Positions 22,143-33,360 of a stretch of DNA of 64,000 bases are shown in pieces. The first letter of the stretch is position 1. Every line of letters starts with the position of its first letter. Under the pieces are notes generated by a model. That model searched no databases and was not told where the DNA came from. It saw only the letters and a list, made by a program, of their open reading frames with translations. Source of the stretch: Flaveria trinervia (Eukaryota; Streptophyta; Magnoliopsida; Asterales; Asteraceae); contig CM046442.1 in the NCBI GenBank assembly GCA_025506515.1, forward strand, positions 64,861,340-64,925,339, given 5' to 3'. The position numbers and the translations under genes are program-made.

Positions 22143-22499
22143 TTCACTTAACTTTACTATTTAACAAGCTGCTATGCGAATGAAGGTATGCGATTGGGCT
22201 TATTCGGGTGATTGAACAAGTGCGGATGGTTTAAACAAATACGGATGAGTCAGTCGTTCGAATAAACTAATGCGGTTGAGCAGTCCGAATGAAGATCTCA
22301 GTCGTACGAATGAGTTCAATCGTGCGGTTGATGGATGCGAATGAACTCAGTCATGCGATTGAGCAAATCGTGCTACCGAACCTGCTAAAGTTTGATAATT
22401 CGTAGGTTAAACTTGTTTTGGCTATAAAAACTCGAATTTTACTAATCCTTAAATAGTCGTATGCCGGAAAAACTACACTTTTCGATGAGAAAACGTCCA
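22143..22499 (-). other. Element B leader upstream of gag, no PBS seen
   Basis: There is no gene here. The region 22170-22370 has at least eight motifs like CGTACGAATGAG and CATGCGATTGAG, the B-family repeat. No sequence resembling TGGTATCAGAGC is present between the LTR remnant and gag, so R, U5 and PBS have been lost. Confidence 0.55.
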
Positions 22500-22673
22500 A
22501 ACATTCATTAAACCTTATAGACACAACCTATATGCGTTAAACAACTCATTAATGAAATATTAAACCTTATAGACACAACCAAACATTTTGTATTTCATTA
22601 AGTACCCAATAATTACATTAGTGTAAGACATATTACATTCAGATCAAGATCTAGGTACATATATGTATCAACA
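22500..22673 (-). repeat. 5' LTR remnant of element B
   Basis: From 22673 leftward about 145 bases match the start of the 3' LTR (TGTTGATACATATATGTACC, then CTTACAC and ATTTCATTAATGAG). The match ends near 22530. A 22-base segment (ATTAAACC...ACACAACC) is duplicated at 22506-22528 and 22558-22580 next to the breakpoint. The remaining 500 bases of LTR are missing. Confidence 0.8.
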
Positions 22674-22678
22674 GAATC
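22674..22678. repeat. Target-site duplication of element B (right copy)
   Basis: GAATC, identical to 10589-10593. Confidence 0.9.
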
Positions 22679-23440
22679 AAAGGAAATGTATTGCAAATGG
22701 TGTGATATAAAAATCACAATACTAAAGATTGTTATTTCAACAATTATTGTTCTACTTGCAATATGAACAATCACATAACCTCTGACTACTACTTTAACAA
22801 ACATTGTGCAAATCGTAACAAAAATAACCATTCAACACAGGAATGTTATTTCAACAAGAAGAACAAGACAAAGAGCGCAAAGAAGCCACAATATCAGAAG
22901 GCTGAATCAAACTCTCAATCCAGTGATGGTAAAAAAGATTCAAAATTCAAAGAATCAACAACAAAATCAATAGCAAAAACCAAAGGAGGGAGCATCCGCT
23001 AATAGTCAACCTTTGAAGAAAAGAACAACATTCAAGCAGTACAAAGACCTCACAAAAAGTGTATTTGACTGAAAAATAAACAAATAATGGTGATGCTTTC
23101 TTTGATAATTTTGAAAAGGGAAATCATGTACCTCATTGAAAATCAAAGGATGATGACACTTTCAACAATCAAGGCTCATTAACAAAACCAAAACAACAAA
23201 CCAACAAAGATAAGGTGAATGAATAAGAGATTGAGAAACCATAACCAAGTTCAATAACCTCATCTTCAATAGAATCATCCTTACCACAAACAACAAAGAA
23301 TGAATCAATTAATAATAAAATTAATACCGAAACATCATGACTGATCCATGAAGGAGTAACATTTTTAGACACTGTTAGCAAACCAAGATCATTAAGGCTT
23401 GGGTTGTTAAATCTAATTGATACATTTATGTGTGCAAGAA
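22679..23440 (+). pseudogene. gag: Element G gag, zinc-knuckle region
   Basis: This continues the gag interrupted by B. Three knuckle-like units follow in tandem: CKWCDIK followed, after a one-base frameshift, by the His/Cys half; CSTCNMNNHITSDY (last Cys lost); and CANRNKNNHSTQEC (second Cys lost). A Lys/Ser-rich linker follows to about 23000, then degenerate sequence with several stops. Confidence 0.65.
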
Positions 23441-24461
23441 CAATCATGGAGTGCTGACAACAGTGGTATGCCAACAATGATTATTCAAGGCATATGACAG
23501 GAAATTGTTCTCTTCGCTATGATTTCAAGAATAAAAATGCCTCATATGTGGCATTTGACAAGGATAAGAAAGGAGGTAAAATAGTTGGTGAAGGAATTGT
23601 AACTAATGGTGTGCTAAAATTTGAGAAAGTAAATTATTGTGAGGATTTAGAGTATAATTTATTGAGTGTGCCTCAAATTTGTGATAAATTTATTCTAGAT
23701 TCTTTGATAACACTAATTGTTACATTCTAAATCTAGGTTTTTGAGTTCCAGAAGAATGGATCTTTCTTAAAACATCAAGAAAACAACACACCTATGTTTT
23801 GGATATGAACAATACAACACTCACAAGCCATGTAACATGCCTGCTATCTAAGTCATCAGAAGATTAATATCAATTATGGAATAGAAGGCTTGTTCATTGC
23901 AACTTAAAAACATGAATAAATTGGTGAAAATGTCATGGTCATTCGATTGCCAAAGAAAGAATTTTATTGTTCAAACCATTATCCTTCATATTATAAAGGA
24001 AAACAACATTGAGTGTCTCACAAATCCAATATTATCAATACGAACACTACACCACTCAAATTGCTTCACATGGATCTATTTGGTCTACCCAATATGATGA
24101 GCATTGAAAAAGGCAATATTATTTGGTGGTAGTCAATGATTTCACTGGATTGACATGGATATTTTTCTTAAAACAAAAGAGTGAAACATCAAAAACATTA
24201 ATGGACTTAGTCATCAAGATTGAGAATCAAGTTGACATAAAAGTTAAAATTTTCAGGAGGGACAATGGGATTGAATTTGTTAATATTGTCCTAGATTCTT
24301 TTTGAAGGAATAAAAGCATTGCAAGGCAATTCAGTGCTCCAAGAACTGCATAACAGAATGGAGTTGCTCAATGAAAAAAAAACAGATGTCTCATTGAAGC
24401 ATCAAGAACAATGCTATTTGATTCACAATTACCAATCACCTTTTAGGCTGAAGGAGTGAAC
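23441..24461 (+). pseudogene. Element G protease and integrase remnants
   Basis: The protease site reads WYANNDYSRHMTG near 23470, where DSGCS is expected; the following frame (23494-23730) has the usual YNLLSVPQICDK. The integrase part shows VVNDFTGLTWIFFL, FRRDNGIEF with the second Asp, and SAPRT then QNGVAQ near 24340-24370, where the catalytic Glu is Gln. Stops are frequent. The gene is cut at 24461 by the Gypsy LTR J. Confidence 0.72.
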
Positions 24462-26180
24462 TGTAAGGCCCCGATCTCAAGACGCTTACCGTTGGACAAT
24501 CATCGCACATAAAACATAAAATATACAATTACATCTATGAAAAACATCGTAGTGGAATATTTTAAAACCAATTCATATATTAATGACTGATTTTTAAAAA
24601 TAGTACATCATTGTTAACAGTTACAAACTACTATTGTTTGCATTACATCACAAAAAAACATCAACGATATACAAATGGATGCCATCCCAAAAATGCCAAG
24701 TAGCTACCGTATACACACTACTATCGTTTGCATTACATCAGCTACTAACTGGAAAATACATAAAACTCAGCGTTATTGAATGAGTTCTAGTTTTATAAAA
24801 AATACTTTTACTTTCGTTTTAATCATCTTTTACTCTCATACGCGATTATACATCATTCAAAAAAATAGATAATTATTGTCATCTTCGATCATTATTCATT
24901 ATCTTTTGTTCAATGTACATCATCATTATCATTCTCTTTCCTTCATAGTCTTCTTTACTTATCTTTCGTGCATTTGTCATCTTTCTTAATGACATTCCGG
25001 ACCAATGCCATGTGCCATACCCCGAACATTATGCACGAAGCTAGTTACTGGCCTAAGGTCTATCAATAGACCCGAAACATTATGCACGAAGCTAAATCCA
25101 GTACCTAGGGCAAGCAACAAGGATCCCATACATATGCTCAATCACAAAGACTAGACCTCAGTGTGCATCCTTCCAGGGTAGCTAACCCGCACACCATTGA
25201 CCTAACACCCTTCATTAGGTGTAATCCTCCTTACATTGGTTGCAAGACTTTCTTACATTCGTTCTTCCATTATTGCGTGCATTCATTATTTCTTTATGTT
25301 CCACTTATCATTATCATTAACTTCCACTTTATGTTACATAATACTTTTCGTTCATTTCATAATCATAACACGTAAGTTACGGAATATTACATAATAGGAA
25401 CATAAGGAACCCCAACATGAACATACATAGCATCACATAAACATCACATACCCCATCACACATCATCATAAACATCATGAATCGCCCATTCACATACACA
25501 TACACATGTACAACAAGTAGAAGTTATCATAAAACATAACCAACCCTCCATGGGACAGGAGGGGTTTGAGGGCGGTAGCCCCTAACAGTGAAGTCCTAGG
25601 GGCAACAGCCCATAGTGGGGTCCATGGGCAACACCCTTGGCTAGGGTTGTGCTTTCTAAGGGGATCTTCATATTTAAACCTCTTAAAATCCAGGTCATTT
25701 ACATCATATATTTGGTATGCATTTCCAATCCCAAACTTGTTTAAAATCTTTAAAATAAGGGATCTAGAACTCATTTGGACTCGATGAGCAGCTTCTCAAT
25801 GAAGCTTTTGAAGCAAGGGTCACACTACGTAGCTTGCAGATAAGTTAACATTCAAAAGAGTTAATTTCTGCCTAATTTCACTGCTAATTTCATTCATGAT
25901 CAGCAGTTTCGCTGCTACTTTCCCCTATAGTTTGGTGGTAGTTTCGCTGGCAGCTTCCCTGCCAGTTTCACTGCGAGTTTCGCCCAACTTTTGATGGATA
26001 TCCATGTCTACGAAACTATGTGACAAACTATAGTTTCGCAGAAAGTCTTCATAGTTTCACTAGATGACTACATAATTTCGTTCGCTAGATGAATACCCTG
26101 TTTCATAGAATGGGCTGAAATTATGAACCAACCCATTTTTGATGTAAAACTTCAATCTTTTACACCCAAAACCTTGGTTT
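24462..26180 (-). repeat. Ty3/Gypsy LTR J (solo or truncated)
   Basis: On the minus strand the block ends GGCCTTACA at 24462, just as the LTR of F ends at 62349. It shares TATGGGATCCTTG-x-TGCTT (about 25109-25130; F 61827-61847). No gag or pol of this element adjoins. The distal part (25850-26100) repeats an AGTTTCGCTG-like motif and includes CTGGCAG-CTTCC-CTGCCAG. Its other end is uncertain because C is inserted at 26181; TGTAAACC on the minus strand at 38513 is one candidate. Confidence 0.65.
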
Positions 26181-26185
26181 ATCAC
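26181..26185. repeat. Possible target-site duplication of element C (left)
   Basis: ATCAC here recurs at 38481-38485 next to the end of the 3' LTR. The right-hand copy overlaps a diverged LTR end, so the pairing is tentative. Confidence 0.45.
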
Positions 26186-26980
26186 TGTTTGACCAAAAGA
26201 ACCAATGAGCCTGATTAGAAAAACCTCCAAGTCCAACAGACATTACAACTACTGAAGAAGATCACAACAGCTAAAGACATCAGCTGATTACAAGGTCTGA
26301 AGACAAAGTCTGAAGACAAGATCTGAAGATTTCTACTGAAGACAAAGTCTAAAAGTAAAGAACTGAAGACAAAGTCTGAAAGTAAAGTACTCAAGATAAA
26401 GTCTGAAAGTGAAGTACTGAAGCCAAAGTCTGAAGCTATCAGCTGAAGACAACGTCTGAAATAAAAGTCAGAAGAACAAAGACTGACGACAAAGACTGAG
26501 GACCAGAGTGATCAGTAGTTGTCACAACAGCTGACGTTATTAACTTCAGTAATTGTGATGGTTTTCCTTTTCAGTACTTGTAATTTACCTTTCAGTAGTT
26601 TATAGTTTCAATACTTTTAGTTCAGTAGTTTTATGTTCTTGTACTTAGCATTCTCTGAGTTGTGATCAGTTGTTGAGAACATTCTCAGTAGTTTGCATAG
26701 TTTCAGTTGTTTGTATAATTTCGTTAGATGTCACTATCAAGTGACATCAACAGACGTCACATTCCTTATATAAGGAATGTTGACCTAATTGTAACATGTG
26801 ACTTTCAGCCAGCACGAAAGCATTTGAATGAAATATTTCTCTTGCAGAATTCTCTCTCTCTCTATAACTGTGTACTATTCCGTTGAATATCAATTGAGTT
26901 CTTGCTAATTGTCTAATTCATTGTTCGAATTCCGCTACAATCTACTCTAATTAATCAAACTTAAATCTCTAATTCTAACA
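26186..26980 (+). repeat. 5' LTR of element C
   Basis: This 795-bp LTR starts TGTTTGACC and ends TCTAACA. U3 (26260-26480) repeats CTGAAGACAAAGT. Near the promoter an inverted repeat ATGTCACT-ATCA-AGTGACAT (26728-26747), a GACGTCAC box and a 22-bp palindrome with TATATAA at its centre (26759-26780) follow one another. Confidence 0.9.
26759..26780 (+). promoter_or_regulatory. Palindromic TATA box in the C 5' LTR
   Basis: ACATTCCTTAT is followed directly by its exact complement, giving a perfect 22-bp palindrome whose centre is TTATATAA. The same palindrome is kept in the 3' LTR at 38274-38295. Confidence 0.7.
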
Positions 26981-26982
26981 AA

Positions 26983-26994
26983 TGGTATCAGAGC
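26983..26994 (+). other. Primer-binding site of element C
   Basis: TGGTATCAGAGC, two bases after the LTR end; the exact initiator tRNA-Met type site. Confidence 0.93.
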
Positions 26995-27209
26995 AGTTTA
27001 ATCATTGATCGATCTAACAATTGATCATTGAAACTGCTATTTCGATATCTAAGTTTGATCGGGTTAGCATATTTGCAAGAATTGGTTATAGAGATTGAAT
27101 TTCTGCTGCTTTCGGTTATTTGCTTTGAGATTCCTCTTGGTTCGTATTGAGTTTGTTGTGTTTTGCGCTAAATTAGTTAAAACTTAATTGAATTTGATTG
27201 AATCTAAGA

Positions 27210-28600
27210 ATGACTACTACTTCTAATAACCCTCATAATACTGGCTCCTCAACCAAGCCTTTGATGCTGGTTAGGACTAAGTATAACATATGACAACGAA
27301 GAATGCTCCATCAGTTGTCTGTTAACAGTTCAGGTTGTTGGACATGTGTGGTACATGGTCCACACAAGCCTATGGTGAACAATCCGGAAACCAACCAAAT
27401 GGTTTCGAAGAAGAAGGAACAATACTCAGATGAGGATCAAAAACTGTTTGAGATTGATGCTAAAGCCCATGGAATTCTAGCCATGGCACTGCCGAATGAA
27501 ATCTATTCTAGGCTTATGCATCATGAAACTGCTCATGACCTCTGGAATGCATTGAAAGAACAATTTGGTGGAACAGATGAGGTCTTAGAAAACAATAGAG
27601 AAATCATTCCCCAACAATATGAGACATTCTCTCATAGGAAGGGTGAGACACTGACTCAATAGTTTGAGCGTTTTTCCTGTTTGATCTCTGAGCTGAAAAT
27701 GGTCAAACATGAATACACTAATAGCCAGATGAACAACAGATTCCTCAGATCACTGCCTGAGAGATGGGACACATATACCATTGTCCTATGCTCCAGTGCA
27801 AATCTGGATAGCCTATCTCTCACCCAACTCCATGGGAAACTGCTTACATTTGAAAGAGAGATAGAGCAGAAAAGGAAACTGGCATCATGAGGAAAGCTCA
27901 CTCATGACTTTGTACCAGGGAACACTGCCTTGGTTGGTCATGAGTCAGAATATGCTACATCAGAAAGCCATTATGATGAGCATATAGATTTCTCTTCAAA
28001 CAGTTCTGATCATGCATTTGTTAGTGTTGATAGTCAGTCAGGCTGTAATAGTGACAATTTATGCTTCATTATGGATGATTTGAAAGGTATTGCTGATGAT
28101 GACTTAGAAGAGATGGATATTCTGAGCCAAATGGCCTTGATTAATATCAGATCTCAAAAGTTATACAAGAGAACTGGTAGGAAATTTCTAGGACTCTCTG
28201 GCAAAACCAAAGTTGGTTTTGACAAGAGTAAGTTGAGGTGTCACAAATGCCGCAGGCTTGGGCACTTTGCAAGAGAGTGTAGATCAACTGGATCTAACTC
28301 CTCCGCACCCTTTGTGATTTTTCCAAGCAATAGTTCACAAAACAGAGGGCAACATCCTACTAGTTCTGGTCATCACTCACAACCTCTATCTCCTGCATAT
28401 TTTGTCCCTCAGGGTCCAATGCCATATCCATATCCCTGCTGTTACATGCCACAGCCAAATCAACTTCTTCACCCCTGGTGCTGTTGACCAGAGCAGTTTA
28501 CCAAATGATCTTTCTGGTAATGAGCAATTATTTGCTAGTGATGGTCAACATGGTGGTGAACATCCTTTTGAGAATCTTGCTCTCATGGCCCTGTAGTCTA
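27210..28600 (+). pseudogene. gag: Element C gag
   Basis: The ATG at 27210 (MTTTSNNPHNTGSSTKP) matches the gag start of E. The frame runs through UBN2-type motifs (LHQLSVN, HETAHDLWNALKEQFGG, LTQLHGKLLTFERE), interrupted by TGA near 27291, TAG at 27660 and TGA at 27888. Acidic ADDDLEEMDILSQMAL precedes an intact zinc knuckle CHKCRRLGHFAREC at 28239-28280. A proline/tyrosine-rich stretch (PMPYPYPCCYMPQP) follows, then a frameshift near 28470 into GEHPFENLALMAL. Confidence 0.85.
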
Positions 28601-30050
28601 CTGAGGGTTCATGCTCTAATGCATCTTCATCATAGGTAACCCATGTATCCTTTGAGGCTAAGGCGAAGCTATGTTTTGAATCTTGCATAGCTGTATTTAT
28701 CTCTATTAGAGAGGCAAATGTAGCTTTAATAAATCAAAATCTTGAGCTTGAGCAAACCCTTTCCAAAAGAAAAGCTGAGTATGAGTCTGTCCTTAAAGAT
28801 AAAGATGATGAGATTTATAAGCTTAAATTCCAATTAATTGATGAAAAGGGTAAGGTTGAGGTCATTCTTGAGAACCACAGAGATCTCAAAGAAACACTTG
28901 CAGCTACCCTAGTTGAGTGTGACCGCTGGGTATCATCCTGCAAGGGATTTGAAATGCTTCTCAGCAAGCAAACAACTTCGAATGTGAAGTTTGGAATAGG
29001 TTACAATCACATTGCACCACCTATAGATTTTACTCCAAAATCAATAGTAAAACATGAAGGTGAAAGTAATTTCCAAACCACATCATCATGTGTATCATCC
29101 TCAAGAGATCACCCAAAATCAGAAGATGAAATCAGTGTTGATACCTCAGCAAATAATTGTCTGTTGGGTTAACTACTGATAAGCACATCAAGCTGAGTAC
29201 TTCAGATGTTGTCCCTCAAAGTACCTCAAGTATTGAAGGGCAAGTCACAACATCTCAAAAGCATTTCAAATCAACTGAAATAAAAGGATTAACAACTGCT
29301 GAGGAATCTATCATACAGTCTTTTAGGATGGATAGAGAACAGCTGAAAAACAAGTCTTCAGTTGTTACAGATCCTTCTGTACTTAACACAAGTACTGAAA
29401 GGAGGAAAGTACTAAAGATCACACCTTCAGTAGTTTCCACTTTAGCAGTTGATCAATCCAAGATGAAGAATAAGCCATGTGACATATGTGGTAAATTCAA
29501 TCATCTTTCTGATGAATGTTGGTACAAAAAGGGTTCCAAACTCAACAGAGATAAGCTCATTAAAATACAGATGGATGAAATGAAAAATGAGTTTGAGACC
29601 AAGTTTGTACCACAATCATCCCAAATTGAGAAACCCAAGGCTTCACCCAAATCCAAAAAGAAGGATAGGGTTTATCATTAAACAGCTGATAGTGTTCCTC
29701 ATGATAAAAATCAGACTAAGTCTGTGAACTTCAAGGAGGAAATGGTGGACCACAGAACTCATAAAAAAAGTACTGATGTGTCACAAGTGCTGAAAGCTTT
29801 AGCTACAAATCAGACACAACTTGTTATGATGGTTTAGCATTTGTTGGGGAGAGTTAACCAACTAGATGCACCTGCGATCAAACCACTGAAAAGGTATTCC
29901 AAGCCCAAATCCAAGGAATCCATTTCAGCACCATCTCCACCTTCATCAGCTGTTAATCATGAGAAACAAGTTATGGTTAAATCTGTTGATGAAAACAAAC
30001 CCAAAACCAAAAAGGTTTGGGTCTCAAAACCTAACTAGTTCTTTGTGATG
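28601..30050 (+). pseudogene. Element C gag-protease linker with second zinc knuckle
   Basis: The segment 28640-28940 reads as a long coiled coil (ELEQTLSKRKAEYESVLKDK). After frameshifts, a frame from 29157 holds the second zinc knuckle CDICGKFNHLSDEC at 29478-29519, about 400 codons after the first. It also contains serine-rich sequence in which CAGTAGTTTC (29428-29437) recurs, the arm sequence of the spacer hairpins. A coiled segment SQVLKALATNQTQLVMMV and proline-rich tail lead to the protease. Confidence 0.7.
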
Positions 30051-30300
30051 AATGCAGGGTTCTTCAGCATGCCAAAGAAGCATCTGGTATGTAAACAGTG
30101 GAGGATCTATGCATATGACAGGGAGCAGTTCTCCTCTTAATGACTACTCTCAAGGAAAGAAGGGATTTGTTTGATTTGGAAATGATGCTAAGGGTTACAT
30201 CATCGTGAAAGGATATGTGTCTAATGGAGAAATTAGATTTGATGATGTTAACCATGTGGAGAATCTCAAGTATAATCACTGAGTGTCAGTCAGATGTGTG
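30051..30300 (+). pseudogene. Element C protease with mutated active site
   Basis: The motif reads WYVNSGGSMHMTG; the catalytic Asp is Asn at 30095-30097 (GAC to AAC), while E keeps WYVDSGGS. Stops follow. The enzyme is predicted to be dead. Confidence 0.8.
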
Positions 30301-31441
30301 ATAAAGGGCATGTTGCACTTTTCACAAGCCAGAACTACAGGATTCTATCTTCCACAATTCTGTGGTTGATTGACAAGGTATTAGATGAACATACTCTCCT
30401 GAAGGCCAACAGGATTGGAAGAGTATATGCCCTGGATTTGTCAAAGAAGATTGATTTGAAGGGTCATCCTTGACTGTTCTCCAAAGCCTCTCCTGAGGAA
30501 TCTAAACTGTGGCACAGAAGGATGGGTCATGTAAATCTCAAAAACATGAATGAGCTGATCCACAATAGTTTAATGAGAGGTCTACCAATAAAGGAGTTCC
30601 ACTGTGATGAAACCTGCACTACTTGTTTGAAAGGAAAACAACACGAAGTTTAATTCCCTCCTATTGAAGAACCTAAGTCCACTACCTACTTGCAGTTACT
30701 ACACATGGATCTATTTGGTCCTGTGAGAGTGATGAGCATGGCAAAGAAGAACTATTGTCTGGTAATTGTGGATGATTACTCCAGATTTGTATGGACTTTC
30801 TTCTTGCATTCAAAGGATAAGGTTGCTCAGATGATTATAAACTTTGTGTTGTATGTTGAGAAGCAGTATTCCCTATCAGTTAACTGTATAAGGAGTGATA
30901 ATGGAACAGAATTCTAAAACCATACACTTGATGATTTTTATCTCTCAAAGGGAATCAAGAGGCACTTTAGCATCCCAAGGACTCCTGAACAAAATGGAGT
31001 AGTGAAGAGAAAGAACAGGACCCTAATTAAAGCTGCAAGGTCCATGTTGGCTGACTCTGGTTTGCCATTGACCTTTTGGGCTGAAGCTGTTAAACAGCTT
31101 GCTATGTGCAGAATAGAGTTTTAGTAAATCCGAGGTTGATGAAGACTCCATATGAAGTTCTACATCATTTGGCTCCTCTAATTTCATTCTTCAAAACCTT
31201 TGGGTGTCCTTGTTTCATTCTCAACACAAAGGATCAACTCCACAAATTTGATCCTAAGGTGGATGCAGGGTATTTTGTAGGATATTCATCCACATGCAAG
31301 GCTTACAGAGTCTTCAACTGCAGAACAAAGATAGTTGAAGAAACCTTGCATGTGAAGTTCAATGAATCTCCTAAGGATAAAATTCCACAAAACCCCGTGG
31401 AGTTGTTTGATCTGGATATACTGCAATATGTTCGTTATTAA
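30301..31441 (+). pseudogene. Element C integrase
   Basis: The HHCC finger (WHRRMGH and CTTC), HMDLFGP near 30702 and IRSDNGTEF near 30900 are present. The third catalytic residue has changed: the motif reads GVVKRKNR, with Lys at 31005-31007 where E and others have Glu. A stop follows EF near 30915 and a frameshift occurs near 31095. The C-terminal motif VGYSSTCKAYRVFNC is intact (31268-31318). Confidence 0.83.
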
Positions 31442-31849
31442 CCTCCGGCTGTTGCAGATCATATGGATAAATCATCTTCTGCAGCAAGTCTTCCACCTGG
31501 TGGTACTGAAGATGATGATGATATCAGTACTCACCTTTTCAAGTTTAGTGATCAACTGCCTGAGTCTACTAAACTTGATGTTCCTGTAGCTTCAGCAGCT
31601 CCATCCACAACAAATGCTGATGAGATTTCTGACTCCTCTACATCATTTGAATTGCCATCTCATACTTGGTTTCAAGAGTCTGGATCAACATCTGTTGTCT
31701 TGAACCTACTACAAACACTTGCACTGATCTTATAGTGTACCAAGAGCTGAAGAATCACCCCATGTCTCAAATCATTGGTGATATCAATGTTGGTGTCTCA
31801 ACCAGAAATCAATTGTCCAACTTCTGCTTCTATGCTCTCTCATCAGTCA

Positions 31850-32964
31850 GCTAGAGCCAAAGAACTATCATGTTGCTTTAAGAGACAATGGATGGGTTGA
31901 AGCCATGCAGCTTGAGCTACTTCAGTTCAAAAAGCAGCAAGTGTGGGAACTGGTTCCTTTACCCCAGGTAAGTGTGCAATAGGCACTAAGGGCGTGTTTA
32001 GGAATAAAACTGATGTAAGCAAGGCTAGACTGGTTGTACAGGGGTTTTCACAAGAAGAAGGTATTGATTATGATGAAACCTTTGCCCTGTTGCCAGCCTA
32101 GAGGCAATTAGATTGTTCTTAGCCTATGCTGCATTCCACAATCTTAAAGTTTTTCAAATATATGTCAAAAGTGCTTTTTTATATGGAAAAATAAAAGAAG
32201 AGGTTTATGTGTGTCAACCACCAGGTTTTGAGGACAATAAACATCCTGATTGGGTGTATAAACTTGATAAGGCTCTTTATGGATTGAAGCAAGCTCCTAG
32301 AGCCTGGTATGAAACACTTTCAAATTTTCTTCTTCAAAAGAATTTCACTAGAGGCTCCATAGATAAAACTTTATTTATTAAGAAAGTGGATGAGCATAAG
32401 CTACTTGTTCAAATTTGTGTTCATGATATATTTTTTGCATCCTCTGATCCCCAGTTGTGTGATGATTTTATAAGTTTAATGAAACAAAAGTTTGAAATGA
32501 GTGCAATGGGAGAATTACAGTTCTTTCTAGGATTGCAAATCAATCATAAGGCTCATGGAACCTTCATTCATCAGTCAAAATATACAAAAAATCTTTTGAA
32601 TAAGTTTGCTTTACAAAACTGTAAGCCCTGTTCTACTCCCATGTGCAACACCACACAACTGGATGTAGAGCAGAAAGGTAAAGCTGTTGATGAAACACTT
32701 TACAGATGTATGATTGGGTCCTTGATGTACTTAACAGCTTCTAGACCAGATATTATGTTTGCAACTTGTGTGTGTGCTAGATTTCAGGCTGCTCCTAAAG
32801 AGTCTCATTTGATTGCAGTCAAGAGGATCTTTAGATATCTGCAAGGTACACAATCTCTAGGTCTCTGGTATTCCACTGGACACTCTTGCAAATTAGTATC
32901 TTTTTCTGATAGTGACTATGCAGGGTGTAAGTTAACCAGAAAGTCCACTTCTGGTGGATGTTAA
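31850..32964 (+). pseudogene. Element C reverse transcriptase with mutated catalytic residues
   Basis: Recognisable RVT_2 motifs include CQPPGFEDNKHPDWVYKL, LYGLKQAPRAWYETL, GELQFFLGLQI and MIGSLMYLTASRPDIMFAT. Motif A reads QIYVKSAF, with Tyr (32161-32163) in place of the catalytic Asp that E keeps. The YVDD box reads CVHD (32416-32427), so one of its two Asp is His. Upstream, 31850-32110 has small indels. From 32113 the frame is open for 283 codons. Confidence 0.87.
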
Positions 32965-33360
32965 TTCCTAGGCAACTGTTTGATTTCTTGGCAGAGTAAG
33001 AAACAAACATCCGTTGCTACATCCAGTGCTGAAGCAGAGTACATTACTGCTGCAAGTTGTCCATCTCAGGTACTCTGGCTTCAGAACCAATTATTGGATT
33101 ATGGCATTACAGAGACTAAGACTCCATTGTTAATGGATAGTGCTTCAGCTCTGTGTATTGTCAAGAATCCAGTCCAGCATTCTAGGACCAAACATATAGA
33201 GATCAGACTCCATTTTATTAGGGATTGTTTTGAAAAAGGTCTGATTGATCCAAATTTTGTGCCAAGTGCTAATGAGCTTGCAGATATATTTACTAAGCCT
33301 TTGGACAGTTCAACTTTCCAAGACCTTCTGTTACGGCTTGGTATGCTGCAGCTAGAATAA
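32965..33360 (+). pseudogene. Element C RNase H, end of Pol
   Basis: After a TAA near 32963 (CAA to TAA, in QFLGN) the frame continues to the natural end at 33360. It contains ISWQSKKQTSVATSSAEAEYI with the acidic motif, LLMDSASALCIVKNPVQHSRT, and the terminal ADIFTKPLDSSTFQDLL. Confidence 0.87.

Larger units (their letters stand above)
10594..22673 (-). mobile_element. Element B: Sirevirus-like Ty1/Copia retrotransposon, deleted
   Basis: This 12,080-bp element is bounded by the duplication GAATC and is inserted into the gag of element G. In its own orientation it has a shortened 5' LTR, a leader, gag, protease, integrase, an RT/RNase H deletion, a 2.7-kb spacer, ORF3, a PPT and a 3' LTR. 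The outer LTR ends match (both begin TGTTGATACATATATGTACC). It lacks a recognisable PBS, has a mutated protease active site and has no RT core, so it is not autonomous. Confidence 0.9.

Noticed and set aside
23169..23477. Minus-strand 102-codon frame
   Set aside because: Antisense to the gag-protease linker of G; no motif, and the plus strand has the coding similarity.
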